A stretch of 64,000 bases of DNA from Bacteroides eggerthii (GTDB lineage Bacteria > Bacteroidota > Bacteroidia > Bacteroidales > Bacteroidaceae), in assembly GCF_025146565.1 (NCBI RefSeq), contig NZ_CP102258.1, positions 3,628,001 through 3,692,000 on the forward strand. Direction: 5' to 3'. Under the pieces are notes generated by a model. It worked only from the letters and a program-made list of their open reading frames with translations. It was not told the DNA's origin and did not search any database. Below, in pieces: positions 37,301 to 46,576 of the stretch (position 1 is its first letter; every line of letters begins with the position of its first letter). A program made the position numbers and the translations under genes.

Positions 37301-39135
37301 TATCCAATCTTCATTAATACATCATCTTCAGAAACAGAATCACCCGGATTGACGCAGATAGCAGTCACTGTCCCGCTAAATTCGGCCCGGATGGCATTAT
37401 AAGTCTTCATGGCCTCAATGTAGCAAAGCAAGTCGCCTTCTTTCACTTTATCCCCTACTTTGAGAGGAGTTTCCTGTGCATTTTTAGTCAGGAAGAATTT
37501 GCCTTCAAGCGGAGCTGTTATCTCTTGTCCTTCGCCTACGGGGGCAGTCACTTTCTCGGTAGCGGAAGCCGGCAGGTCGATGTCACCGTAAGCCACCGTC
37601 ACGCGATAAGCCTGTCCGTCCACCTGTACGGTGAGCGTCTTGGGTTTGGCATCGTCCAAGGGCGATTTGTCACGTTCGGCGCGGCGCTTCTCCACATCAG
37701 CCAGGAAGTCTTCTTTTGCCTTGCCGCTCTTGTAGGCCTCGTACTGTGCCGGGTGCATGGCATATTCAAAGAGTTCCTCATCGTCTTCCCCAAGTTCCCA
37801 TTTGTTCTCTTTCATCAGCTTGCGATACTTGTCAAGGGCATCGGGATAGTTGTCCTGCGGGTTGCCGTTGAAGAATTTACGTCCTTCACGTTCAGCTTTT
37901 TCCACAATTTCAGGTGCAAGCTCACCCGGCAGTTTACCGGCCTTGCCCAACAGCATATCCCAAATATCATCGGCAATCATACCCCAACGTTCTTTGCCCT
38001 TCTCCATAGCCATTACGTTCATCATGGAAAGGTTCTTCACATACTGGCTGAACGGAGTCACCAACGGTGGATAGCCCACACGCGGCCATACGTAGGCCAC
38101 TTCATTGAAGAGTTTGATGAGCAGTTCATCCTGCTTCATAAACGGCAGGTTACGTTTTGCCTTGTACTTATTGATAGATTCCAGATTGGATTCCAAGTCC
38201 GCCATTAAGCTGCCCATCATACCGCCCGGCAGTCCCGGACCAATCAGCAACGAGTTCATCAGACGGTTCTTCGGACTGATGTACAGACCGAGGAAATCAT
38301 CCATAAACTCCTGAATGAGGGCGCGCACCTTCATGTATGCTTCCATATTGATTTCGGGCACTTTGAAACCTGCATCTTTCAGCATAGCCTGTACGCTGAG
38401 CAAGTCGGCATGTCCCGTTCCCCATGAAAGCGGTTCCATACCTACGTCGATATAATCGCAACCCGCCTCGCAAACTTCAAGAATGCTTGCCATATTGAAG
38501 CCGGGTCCCGCATGACTGTGATACTGAACGGGAATTTCCGGATGGGCAGCCTTGATATTAGCCACAATCTTGCCCAAAGATACCGGACGGCCGATACCGG
38601 CCATATCTTTTATGCAGATTTCATCCGCACCGAGTTCGATAAGTTTCAATGCCATATCCGTATAATACTCTACGGTATGGATAGGCGAATGAGTGATACA
38701 AAGAGAGCACTGTGAAATCATTCCCGCCTCGTGCGCATAAGTGATAGAGGGAGCAATGTTGCGTATGTCATTCAGCCCGCAGAAAGTGCGCGTAATGTCC
38801 GTACCCTGCGCTTTCTTCACTTTATAAAACAACTTGCGTACATCGGCAGGCACAGGGCTCATGCGCAGACCGTTCAGCGCGCGGTCCAGCATGTGTGTCT
38901 GAATACCGGCTTCATGGAAAGGCTTCGTCCACTCCCGCACAGCCTTATTGGGGTTTTCACCAAACAAAAGATTAACCTGTTCAAAACCGCCGCCATTTGT
39001 TTCTACGCGAGCAAAACAACCCATTTCAATAATGGCGGGCGCTACCTTCACCAGTTGGTCTACACGAGGAACATATTTTCCGGCACTTTGCCACATATCC
39101 CTGAACACCAAACTGAACTTAATTTCTTTTTTCAT
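37300..39135 (-). CDS. oadA: Oxaloacetate decarboxylase alpha subunit (carboxyltransferase-biotin carrier)
   Basis: 611 residues. An N-terminal carboxyltransferase barrel (residues ~5-285) holds metal-ligand HSHAGPGF and the substrate region CGLNDIRNI. A helical middle domain follows, then a Pro/Ala-rich link and a biotinyl domain with IEAMKTYNAI, Lys being the biotin site (Thr replaces the more common Met after it). It transfers CO2 from oxaloacetate (or a related acid) to biotin for OadB. It lies 41 bp after oadG in the leftward operon. Confidence 0.95.
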   Translation of the reverse strand: MKKEIKFSLVFRDMWQSAGKYVPRVDQLVKVAPAIIEMGCFARVETNGGGFEQVNLLFGENPNKAVREWTKPFHEAGIQTHMLDRALNGLRMSPVPADVRKLFYKVKKAQGTDITRTFCGLNDIRNIAPSITYAHEAGMISQCSLCITHSPIHTVEYYTDMALKLIELGADEICIKDMAGIGRPVSLGKIVANIKAAHPEIPVQYHSHAGPGFNMASILEVCEAGCDYIDVGMEPLSWGTGHADLLSVQAMLKDAGFKVPEINMEAYMKVRALIQEFMDDFLGLYISPKNRLMNSLLIGPGLPGGMMGSLMADLESNLESINKYKAKRNLPFMKQDELLIKLFNEVAYVWPRVGYPPLVTPFSQYVKNLSMMNVMAMEKGKERWGMIADDIWDMLLGKAGKLPGELAPEIVEKAEREGRKFFNGNPQDNYPDALDKYRKLMKENKWELGEDDEELFEYAMHPAQYEAYKSGKAKEDFLADVEKRRAERDKSPLDDAKPKTLTVQVDGQAYRVTVAYGDIDLPASATEKVTAPVGEGQEITAPLEGKFFLTKNAQETPLKVGDKVKEGDLLCYIEAMKTYNAIRAEFSGTVTAICVNPGDSVSEDDVLMKIG

Positions 39136-39176
39136 ACTAAATTATTCCTGTGTGTGTTTATATAAGATTAGTTATT

Positions 39177-39434
39177 TCAGATTTTCTCTACTTTGGCAAC
39201 TTTACCCTTACCTTGCGTCACTACCGTAACTGCCGCGCTGATAGCTGCCATAACATTAGCGGGAATAGCAGCAGGACCACTTGCCGCCGGTTTGGCAGAA
39301 GAGACCTCTTCGGGTGCATATTTATTCACGAGGGCTATAAGTCCTTTTCCTAAGTAGATAACAATCAGCAGGATAGCAAAGACAGTTGCCATGCCTACCA
39401 CCATTAGTAGAAGTGCTGTATTCAAGTTTTCCAT
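39177..39434 (-). CDS. oadG: Oxaloacetate decarboxylase gamma subunit
   Basis: 85 residues: one N-terminal membrane helix (ALLLMVVGMATVFAILLIVIYL) and a Pro/Ala/Ser-rich cytoplasmic tail ending in KVAKVEKI. Size and layout match OadG, which bridges the alpha and beta subunits and binds zinc in enterobacteria through C-terminal His residues; no His is seen here. It is the first gene of the oadGAB operon. Confidence 0.88.
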   Translation of the reverse strand: MENLNTALLLMVVGMATVFAILLIVIYLGKGLIALVNKYAPEEVSSAKPAASGPAAIPANVMAAISAAVTVVTQGKGKVAKVEKI

Positions 39435-39538
39435 ATTATAAATTATTAGTTATTCTATCAGATTTGCAAAAAATCGTCCGAAATTAGCGATAATTAGCGA
39501 GAATACAGAATATTACAATGATAAAATATGCTAAAATG

Positions 39539-39580
39539 AAAAGTTCCCATACCCTCAGGAGAGAGTACGGGAACTTTTTT
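39539..39580. terminator. Terminator downstream of HU-like gene
   Basis: AAAAGTTCCC (39539-39548) pairs with GGGAACTTTT, plus an inner GTAC/ATAC near-match. T-runs occur on both sides of the stem, so it can work for the leftward HU-like gene. Confidence 0.75.
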
Positions 39581-39628
39581 GTCAACACTGTGACGCCAGC
39601 ATCTGCCGTTTACGAAAACGAAAGACAA

Positions 39629-40117
39629 TTATCCCAGCGGATCTTGCTCCTCACCGCCTTCCGAACCGCTACCGCCCGGATTAGAGGAGCCGCCACCGGA
39701 AGTGCCGCCATTGGCAAGTTTCTCTATGTCCATCCAAACAACATCCGCATCCACCATGGAACGTGTAGTAATTTGCTTCCCACTACTGCGTTTCACCTCA
39801 GGAATAAAGCGTACACGTACACCGTTAATTTGTCCGGAGGTCACCTCTTCAGGCGTAGCAACCCCATTCTTATTGGTAGCGACTGTGTAATAAAAAGTAC
39901 CGATGCCATCAATTTTCACCGTACTACCGGAAGCCATATAATCAGCTATTACACCTCCCAGGTTTTTAAGCACAGCATACGTATCTCCCCGGGTAACGGT
40001 AGACTGCAAAGAGAGCTTGTCCGCAATTCTGTCAGTGGTAATAGGAATGCCGGTAGTTATTGCTCTCGGATACCACAAATCATTCAGTTTCGATTGAAAT
40101 TTCTTGTAAAATGCCAT
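39629..40117 (-). CDS. HU-like DNA-binding protein with Gly-rich tail
   Basis: 162 residues. Residues 1-125 match the Bacteroidales HU-related family: helical start (DLWYPRAITTGIPITTDRIAD), then a beta arm (STVKIDGIGTFYYTV, VRVRFIPEVKRSSGKQIT). Residues 140-162 are a low-complexity Gly/Ser tail. It binds DNA as a dimer, often reported near genes of mobile or accessory DNA. It is monocistronic, with a -7-like TAACTTTG at 40248-40241 on its strand. Confidence 0.85.
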   Translation of the reverse strand: MAFYKKFQSKLNDLWYPRAITTGIPITTDRIADKLSLQSTVTRGDTYAVLKNLGGVIADYMASGSTVKIDGIGTFYYTVATNKNGVATPEEVTSGQINGVRVRFIPEVKRSSGKQITTRSMVDADVVWMDIEKLANGGTSGGGSSNPGGSGSEGGEEQDPLG

Positions 40118-40583
40118 AATAATAATGTTTTAAATGATTAATAATGTATATCTAAATTCTCTTGTCTCACCTGGAAAAGCGGAAGTTTCATTGTGAGGCC
40201 TCAACAAATCAGCCATTCGCTTTTCTCAAATTCGATGTTGCAAAGTTAGGGTGAGAAACAAGGGAAAGCAAGAAAATGGCATCTACAGCCAAAACATATA
40301 ATTAACTAATAAACAACACATTACAAAACAGCATTCTCTACAAGGGAAAAATGAATATAAAATTAAGGATAAGAAAAAGATAGGGTATCTCTACACATGA
40401 GAGTCATAAGTACCTGATAATGAGATTACCTATTCTTTCCAACCTCTACAATACAAATTATTGTATATTCTTCTGTCTTAAGCAAGCCTATCACTATTAT
40501 TTTAGACTATCTGTATAGTCTCATCATACGGAAATGATTATTTTTTATACATTTGCAAAGTATGCATTTAAATACCGCAACTT
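40118..40583. promoter_or_regulatory. Intergenic region with divergent promoter boxes
   Basis: 466 bp, AT-rich. Minus-strand TAACTTTG at 40248-40241 would serve the HU-like gene, giving a leader of about 117 nt. Plus-strand TACATTTG at 40548-40555 lies 28 bp before the acetyltransferase ATG. A small dyad, ATACAA-ATTA-TTGTAT, lies near 40453-40468. No further gene was found. Confidence 0.45.
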
Positions 40584-41246
40584 ATGAACATTGAATTACG
40601 ACTTGAACAACCGGAAGATTACCGTAAAACGGAGGAAATAATGAGAGAGGCTTTCTGGAATTATTATGCTCCCGGATGTTACGAACACTACTTGTTGCAT
40701 ATCATGCGGAACTCTCCCAACTTCGTTAAAGAACTTGACTTTGTGGCCGTCTGGGAAAATAAGATTATAGGGAGCGTTGTGTGCCTAAAGTCTTTTATTG
40801 CCGCCGACAATGGGAATAAATACGAGGTATTAAGCATGGGGCCCATAGCCGTTCTTCCTAAATATCAGCGTATGGGCGTCGGTAAAGCACTGATAGCACA
40901 TACACGCAGCGTAGCAGCAGAAATGGGGTATCGTGCCATTCTGTTGTGCGGGGATCCCGATTATTATTCAAAAGCAGGATTTGTGGCAGCAGAGCAATTC
41001 AATATCCGTACCTCCGAAAACAAATATATTGCAGCTCTCCATGTGTGCCCTTTATGGCCGGATGCCTTAGCTGGTGTGACGGGACAATATTACGAGGATG
41101 AGATTTACAACATAAATATTGTAGAGGCAGAAGAGTTCGACCGTTCATTTCCTAAAAAAGAACGCATAACGGGAACTCCCACGCAAAAGCGTTTTGAGGA
41201 AGTGGTTGCCATGCAAAAAGAGTACATGCAGCCATCAGGGAAGTGA
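40584..41246 (+). CDS. GNAT-family N-acetyltransferase
   Basis: 220 residues. The acetyl-CoA site is VLPKYQRMGVGKALIAHT (motif A, Q/RxxGxG/A), followed by MGYRAILLCGDPDYYSKAGF (motif B). This is the single-domain GNAT pattern; the C-terminal 60 residues are an extension. Substrate unknown. It lies alone next to an IS256-family element whose left end starts about 150 bp downstream. Confidence 0.9.
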   Translation: MNIELRLEQPEDYRKTEEIMREAFWNYYAPGCYEHYLLHIMRNSPNFVKELDFVAVWENKIIGSVVCLKSFIAADNGNKYEVLSMGPIAVLPKYQRMGVGKALIAHTRSVAAEMGYRAILLCGDPDYYSKAGFVAAEQFNIRTSENKYIAALHVCPLWPDALAGVTGQYYEDEIYNINIVEAEEFDRSFPKKERITGTPTQKRFEEVVAMQKEYMQPSGK

Positions 41247-41462
41247 CAGATTAAGGATATCTACCATTCGTCCGTTTATCTATCCTCCGAAATCTCAACT
41301 CTGATTTATATAGGAGAATAAAATTTCAGAAGAAACAGGAGTTATATTTTAACTTTTTCATTTGAGAAATCCCGCATTACTGTCACAAACTGAGTCCGTA
41401 ATTTGAACTGTGTCAGCTAAGGAAAAGAATAAAATATTAACTTTGCTAACACAGTTTATTTT

Positions 41463-42677
41463 ATGAGTGAAGAATTTGATTTTGAAAGTATCAAGAACAA
41501 GGCTCTTGAACAGTTGAAGTCTGGTAAACCCTTGTTAGGTAAGGACGGTGCTTTTGCTCCGTTGTTGGAGAGTATATTAAATGCTGCCCTTGAAGGTGAG
41601 ATGGACGCTCATCTTTCTGAGGATGAACGCATGAGTGGCAACCGTCGTAATGGCAAGATGCAAAAACAAGTACAGACTTCGATGGGAGAAGTCACCGTAT
41701 CTACCCCTCGTGACCGTAACTCCACCTTTGAACCCCAGTTCATAAAAAAGCGTGAAACCATTCTTGCAGAAGGTGTTGCAGACCGTATCATCGGACTTTA
41801 TGCTTTGGGAAACAGCACACGTGAGATAAGTGACTGGATGGAGGAGAACTTGGGTAATCGTGTGTCTGCTGAGACAATTAGCGCCATCACCGATCGTGTA
41901 CTTCCGGAAATAAAGGCATGGCGTTCCCGTAGCCTGGACAGCGTTTATCCGATAGTCTGGATGGATGCCATCCATTATAAGGTAATGGACGAGAGAGGCT
42001 GTGCCGTAACCCGTGCGATTTACAATGTACTGGCTCTGGACAGCGAGGGACATAAGGATCTGTTAGGGATGTATATCTCTAAGAATGAGGGCGCGAACTT
42101 CTGGCTGAATGTATTGACAGACTTGCAGACCCGTGGTGTCTGTGACATACTCATAGCTTGTGTTGACGGATTGAAAGGCTTCCCAGACGCTATCCAAAGT
42201 GTGTTTCCTGATACTATTGTCCAGCTCTGTATTGTCCATCAGATACGTAACTCCATCAAGTATGTCGGCAGCAAGCACCAAAAAGAGTTCATGAGGGATC
42301 TGAAACATGTCTATGGTGCGGTAAATAAGGAATCCGCTGAGACAGGACTTTTTAATCTGGAAGAAAAATGGGGTGAGAAATACCCTATCGTTATCAAGTC
42401 TTGGCAGGATAACTGGGAAAGGCTTACTGAATACTTCCAGTTTACGTCGGATATACGACGTATGATTTATACCACGAATACAGTCGAGGGCTATCACCGC
42501 CAAGTGCGGAAAGTGACAAAAAACAAGGGCGTGTTCCCTAACGACACCGCCCTTGAAAAGTTGGTTTATCTCGCTTACCGCAACATACGCAAGAAATGGA
42601 CCATGCCCATAGCCAACTGGGCGGCCATCGCACAACAATTAGCGATAAAGTTTGGAGACAGATTTAAATTGTTGTAA
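41463..42677 (+). CDS. IS256-family transposase
   Basis: 404 residues, family-typical. The DDE triad is Asp in VWMDAIHYK, Asp in ACVDGLKGFPDAI and Glu in NTVEGYHRQVRK. The N-terminus (FAPLLESILNAALEGEMDAHL) and GNRRNGKMQKQV match mutator/IS256 transposases. It cuts and joins the element's ends. A -7 box TAACTTTG lies at 41438-41445. The frame is intact, so the element may still be active. Confidence 0.97.
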   Translation: MSEEFDFESIKNKALEQLKSGKPLLGKDGAFAPLLESILNAALEGEMDAHLSEDERMSGNRRNGKMQKQVQTSMGEVTVSTPRDRNSTFEPQFIKKRETILAEGVADRIIGLYALGNSTREISDWMEENLGNRVSAETISAITDRVLPEIKAWRSRSLDSVYPIVWMDAIHYKVMDERGCAVTRAIYNVLALDSEGHKDLLGMYISKNEGANFWLNVLTDLQTRGVCDILIACVDGLKGFPDAIQSVFPDTIVQLCIVHQIRNSIKYVGSKHQKEFMRDLKHVYGAVNKESAETGLFNLEEKWGEKYPIVIKSWQDNWERLTEYFQFTSDIRRMIYTTNTVEGYHRQVRKVTKNKGVFPNDTALEKLVYLAYRNIRKKWTMPIANWAAIAQQLAIKFGDRFKLL

Positions 42678-42683
42678 CTTTAC

Positions 42684-42740
42684 GCTCGTCGGGAGTGCTG
42701 GTGCACCCCCTTGGCGCTGGCCGATCCCCGACCGATGAGC
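42684..42740. repeat. Structured 3' end inside the insertion sequence
   Basis: GCTCGTCGG (42684-42692) pairs with CCGATGAGC (42732-42740) with one G-T wobble position, enclosing the small palindrome GGTGCACC. It lies just after the transposase stop and may terminate its transcript or help transposase bind. Confidence 0.55.
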
Positions 42741-42767
42741 TTGGAAGAAAACGCCGCATGACACAGT

Positions 42768-43532
42768 TTATTTTACGTCTCCCACAAACTCGTCAGGCAA
42801 TCTTTTGAGAACTTCCTCCTTTATAAAGGCAGGTACACCACCATAATAAGCTTCCGCAATGCCACCCGTAATAGCCCCCATCGTATCTGCATCTCCTCTT
42901 AAAGAAATGGTCAGCCGGATGGCACTTTCATAGTCCGTACTTTCCAAAAAAGCAATGATAGCTTCCGGCACCGTATCTTGACAAGAAATGTCATAACTAT
43001 AAGTAGGCCTTATCTCATTGCAGGTACGGCTAAGATTATAACCGAACATCTCCTCTACATATTTTTTTATCTCCTGCTTGGATTTGCCCGTACGTGCCAA
43101 AAAGACACAAGCCGCCGTAGCCTGCGCCCCTTTTATCCCTTCAGGGTGATTGTGCGTTACTTCCGCGCTCCGCCTTGCCGCAACCAACGTTTCCTCCAAT
43201 GTATCAAATGCCCACCCCACAGGGCTGACACGCATGGCCGAACCGTTTCCCCAACTATTATAAGGCTGCGGATCATCAGCCCATAGCCAACGGATAAAAC
43301 TGCTACCATACCCGGCTAATGGATAACGATTCCCATAATCCTGCATGATACCTAAAAGACTATCACCCGTCAATAACCAATCTGCATTGGCAACTGTCAT
43401 AACGGTATCATCGGTAAACTTCGATGCCTCGGTAAACAACGGAAAATCCCAATCCTTTACAGGCGAAAACTCATAAACAGAACCGATTATGTCTCCGGCA
43501 ATAGCTCCTAATAAAATATCTTCTGTATTCAT
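42768..43532 (-). CDS. ADP-ribosylglycohydrolase, probably shortened at the 3' end by the IS
   Basis: 254 residues. DraG/ARH fold: GAIAGDIIGSVYE at the start, KFTDDTVMTVANADWL (metal-binding Thr-Asp-Asp) and RGDADTMGAITGGIAEAYYGG near the end (second metal site). It removes ADP-ribose from a protein or other acceptor. The reading frame ends in EFVGDVK then TAA, and the last VK* codons lie inside the IS right end. Family members usually run ten or more residues further (from memory). The metal sites are intact, so activity may persist. It lies 28 bp after the membrane-protein gene and may belong to that operon. Confidence 0.88.
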   Translation of the reverse strand: MNTEDILLGAIAGDIIGSVYEFSPVKDWDFPLFTEASKFTDDTVMTVANADWLLTGDSLLGIMQDYGNRYPLAGYGSSFIRWLWADDPQPYNSWGNGSAMRVSPVGWAFDTLEETLVAARRSAEVTHNHPEGIKGAQATAACVFLARTGKSKQEIKKYVEEMFGYNLSRTCNEIRPTYSYDISCQDTVPEAIIAFLESTDYESAIRLTISLRGDADTMGAITGGIAEAYYGGVPAFIKEEVLKRLPDEFVGDVK

Positions 43533-43560
43533 CGCTTCTAAATTTTTACGCCACTAATAA

Positions 43561-45984
43561 TCAATATTTTATACCACAATTATATTCGTACAAGACTTCT
43601 GATTCAATTTCTTCATTAATACGAATATTTTTCCTGTCATTGAAGTTTATGCTCACAGTTTCTCGAACTAATCCTTCCCAATCATTCCAATAACAGCACC
43701 TGACTTTAGCCATGTTTCCTATTAGTTCAACCCTTGGCAGAATATCATCGGCTATATTCGAAACATCGACCTTTGAAAATATATTTTCCCGATAATAACC
43801 TAAAAGGTTAGAGATGTCTGATTTTGAAAAGACATATTGCCTGTTCCTATAATTACCATGCCAAAAAGCCGGCAAAACCGTTGATGCTGTTGTCAACAAA
43901 TATATTTGCCATGCACTCATTTTTGAACACGTAGCACCCACTTTCTCAATTAAAAGTCTCTTTTTTAATGTTCTTTTTGAATGACCGGTATCAATATAAA
44001 ACCAAGAATTATCTCCTATACTGACATGCTGTGCAAAATATATTTTCAGTATTCCATTAAAAGTCAATTCGTCCAAAATAGATAAAACGTCATGGTTATA
44101 TCCATCAGGTGGCATTGTTTCCTCATGCAGTGATTTCAAATACCTATGAAATGCGCAACCTATCCAACCATACTCATTACTATCTTTGATTAGGCCGACA
44201 AGGCTTTTCGCCTTCATCCGCACCTCCTCGATTTCTTCCTCGTCACTCTCCAACACATTATAATCTATAATCTGATTCAAGAGAGAGACTCCTTTGCACA
44301 CATCTTTTTTAATGAGCGTGTTTCCTTTTTGTAGTTTACCAAGTATATATAAAACTGCCAAATTCCATAAGCAGCGAATAGATGAACAAGGTTCTCCACA
44401 AACTTTCAATAGATATTCAATAGCATGTTCAAAATCACCAATACCCCATAATACACTAAAGGTATTTTGCATAGCATTCTTAGAACCATTTGATGCCGCA
44501 AGACGTAACCATCTCATCCCTTCATCTATATTATTTTCGCAATTCAGTAAAAGAATGCCTATATTGTTTGCTACTTCACAGATTCCATCCTTGTATGCTT
44601 GCACATAACAAGCCTTTATGTCATTATAAAATTGAATATTCTTTTTGAAGAGATGAGAAAGTATGAATTCATTAAATTCTCTTGCACATTCGGCAAGGCT
44701 GCATGGTTTACACGCTGGAAAATCTGTAAAAGACAGAGTTCTGTTCCCTGAATCCACTACATAGTTTTTATCAAGATTATCAAAATACTTAGTATCTTTT
44801 AACGGATTATCAAAATACAAGTTTCCCGTTATGAGCTGAGACAGAATAAACACATCATCTTGTCTAACCTTATTTTCTACTTTATCAATCTTTTGTCCAT
44901 GAGCTTCTCCGTTGTCAATCAACACATCGGGGTAGAATTCAACCATCTTCCGACAGTTCTCGCATACAGACACAACACCGGCATAAGATAATGAGCCAAG
45001 GTTTATATTTACATTATACCATACAAGCTCCTCTGATAAAATGCCACACTTCAGACAAGGAAGTCTTTTGGGTTCACCCGGTATTTGTTCCTGCACATTA
45101 TCCATAATATAGTCATACGCAAACGGTAACCGCTTAAAACTCCAATACCTAACCGTTGGATCTTGCAATGGATTAGGTGCACACACCACATGGGTTACAA
45201 GATCATCCTTAACTCTAAAAAGAACATACATCGATTTATAACCTTCTATTTGGTCGTACACTGCTACATGACTATAATAATTGCAAAATTTGATGCTTGT
45301 GCGTACATTGATACAATTATGCTTTAGTCGGTTCTCTTTATCTATCCAATATGATTCAAAATCAGCAATACCACTTAGTTCTTTGTGCTTATAAATAACA
45401 AGTTTTACGTTCTCTAGCAAAAAAGGTCTTAGTGTAGAAAAATCCTGATTATATCTGCAGAGCGCAAATCTCTTTGCAACCTCAGTATATATATCATTAG
45501 GCAAGGAATCTTCAATCAGCAATCCTTGCCTATCTATCTCCATCGCATCCTTATCCTTTTGAGAAAGTTTCTCCTCAAAACCTTTTCCATATACATCATC
45601 CAAAGTAAAAGCTGTTTTATGAGTTTTATTATATTGAGACAAAGTCACAACCCAATCCGAAGTAACATCTCGCACTTTATAAACCGGATACAATCTTCTG
45701 TCCCTTGAAGATAAGGGCTTTGGCCGATTTCTATAATACCTTTTTTTTAATGCTTTTATTGCAATAAAAGGCAATGCCATTGCAAAGAGAGGCAATACTA
45801 ATACTAATAAAGGCAATAGAGGTGAGATTAAGATTCTTACCCACAAAGCTGGAGTTTTAATGTACAAATCATCGTCATCGATATGTTTAGCATTCTTATG
45901 CTTGACGTGTATTACAATAATCCATACTATTGTTGATAGCGTAAGAATAGCATACACGATGCCTATAGTCAACCAAATATTCAT
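43561..45984 (-). CDS. Large membrane protein with CxxC pairs and Sel1/TPR-like repeats (unknown)
   Basis: 807 residues. Two N-terminal membrane helices (IGIVYAILTLSTIVWIIVIHV and ILISPLLPLLVLVLPLFAMAL, ~5-75) are followed by a large soluble part. Residues ~310-345 hold CLKCG and CENCRK, a probable zinc ribbon. Residues ~500-620 contain Sel1/TPR-like helical repeats (LRLAASNGSKNAMQNTF, LWNLAVLYILG). The C-terminus is unrecognised. AT-rich, unlike the core genes. It lies at the end of the leftward Hsp70-helicase operon after a 165-bp gap from the acidic-protein gene. I assign no function; a membrane-linked sensor or effector is inference. Confidence 0.7.
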   Translation of the reverse strand: MNIWLTIGIVYAILTLSTIVWIIVIHVKHKNAKHIDDDDLYIKTPALWVRILISPLLPLLVLVLPLFAMALPFIAIKALKKRYYRNRPKPLSSRDRRLYPVYKVRDVTSDWVVTLSQYNKTHKTAFTLDDVYGKGFEEKLSQKDKDAMEIDRQGLLIEDSLPNDIYTEVAKRFALCRYNQDFSTLRPFLLENVKLVIYKHKELSGIADFESYWIDKENRLKHNCINVRTSIKFCNYYSHVAVYDQIEGYKSMYVLFRVKDDLVTHVVCAPNPLQDPTVRYWSFKRLPFAYDYIMDNVQEQIPGEPKRLPCLKCGILSEELVWYNVNINLGSLSYAGVVSVCENCRKMVEFYPDVLIDNGEAHGQKIDKVENKVRQDDVFILSQLITGNLYFDNPLKDTKYFDNLDKNYVVDSGNRTLSFTDFPACKPCSLAECAREFNEFILSHLFKKNIQFYNDIKACYVQAYKDGICEVANNIGILLLNCENNIDEGMRWLRLAASNGSKNAMQNTFSVLWGIGDFEHAIEYLLKVCGEPCSSIRCLWNLAVLYILGKLQKGNTLIKKDVCKGVSLLNQIIDYNVLESDEEEIEEVRMKAKSLVGLIKDSNEYGWIGCAFHRYLKSLHEETMPPDGYNHDVLSILDELTFNGILKIYFAQHVSIGDNSWFYIDTGHSKRTLKKRLLIEKVGATCSKMSAWQIYLLTTASTVLPAFWHGNYRNRQYVFSKSDISNLLGYYRENIFSKVDVSNIADDILPRVELIGNMAKVRCCYWNDWEGLVRETVSINFNDRKNIRINEEIESEVLYEYNCGIKY

Positions 45985-46149
45985 AATACATTTATATAAA
46001 TTTGTAATTGTTGCAAATTCCTATCAGCCCTAATGGATTCCAATCCAATTCAAGATCTTGTAACAAAAGTAATGATTCCAAAGGATTTGCTCTACCTTGA
46101 GTTCACGTTAAACTATAACATCACCAGTATCCATATTTAATACAGACAT

Positions 46150-46548
46150 TCAAAGATTATCCCAAAACTCTAGAGATTGTTGATCCATATCCAAATTATC
46201 ATTATAATAAGGATTATCATCAATACTCCCCCAACCATCAAAATCTTCCTCCTCAATATAATTCTCCTCTATTACATTATCTTCAAATTCTTCTACAAAT
46301 TCAGGAGCATCTCCTATCATATCTTCTACCCCATCTAATTGATCAGTAAGCATATCTTGCTCTTCAAAATCCTCATACACCCTATCATTTTGCACTCTTT
46401 GCAAGTCCTGTTCAACTGTTTCTTCTACATTATTATACTTTGCTTCAAGTGCTGCGTATGCATCTTCTTGTTCACTAATAGAAACTTGATTAGCAATAAT
46501 TTCATGCATTATCATTTCATCATTCATAGTTAACTTCTTTTTTTCCAT
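46150..46548 (-). CDS. Very acidic small protein (unknown)
   Basis: 132 residues, of which 42 are Asp/Glu and only 6 Lys/Arg, so net charge is about -36. The acid-rich half is residues ~55-120 (for example EEFEDNVIEENYIEEEDFDG) and the tail is SLEFWDNL. A DNA mimic, a chaperone client or an antitoxin-like inhibitor are possible. It is 28 bp after the unknown 348-residue gene. The codon pattern and low GC match the operon. Confidence 0.6.
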   Translation of the reverse strand: MEKKKLTMNDEMIMHEIIANQVSISEQEDAYAALEAKYNNVEETVEQDLQRVQNDRVYEDFEEQDMLTDQLDGVEDMIGDAPEFVEEFEDNVIEENYIEEEDFDGWGSIDDNPYYNDNLDMDQQSLEFWDNL

Positions 46549-46576
46549 TTTTATATCTCCTATTTTATTGATACTG

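Larger units (their letters stand above)
41398..42776 (+). mobile_element. IS256-family insertion sequence
   Basis: About 1.38 kb containing one transposase. The ends form an imperfect inverted repeat of 18 bp (15 matches): GTAATTTGAACTGTGTCA at 41398-41415 and its complement at 42759-42776. The core AACTGTGTCA is exact. No 8-9 bp target duplication is evident in the flanks, so the precise ends are uncertain, or the element recombined after insertion. The right end overlaps the 3' end of the neighbouring gene and appears to supply its stop codon. Confidence 0.7.

Noticed and set aside
40453..40468. Small dyad as operator for the acetyltransferase
   Set aside because: Only 6-bp AT-rich arms, expected by chance in this AT-rich gap.
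41390..42784. Target-site duplication for the IS256 element
   Set aside because: The 8-10 bp on either side of the inverted repeats do not match, so none is claimed.
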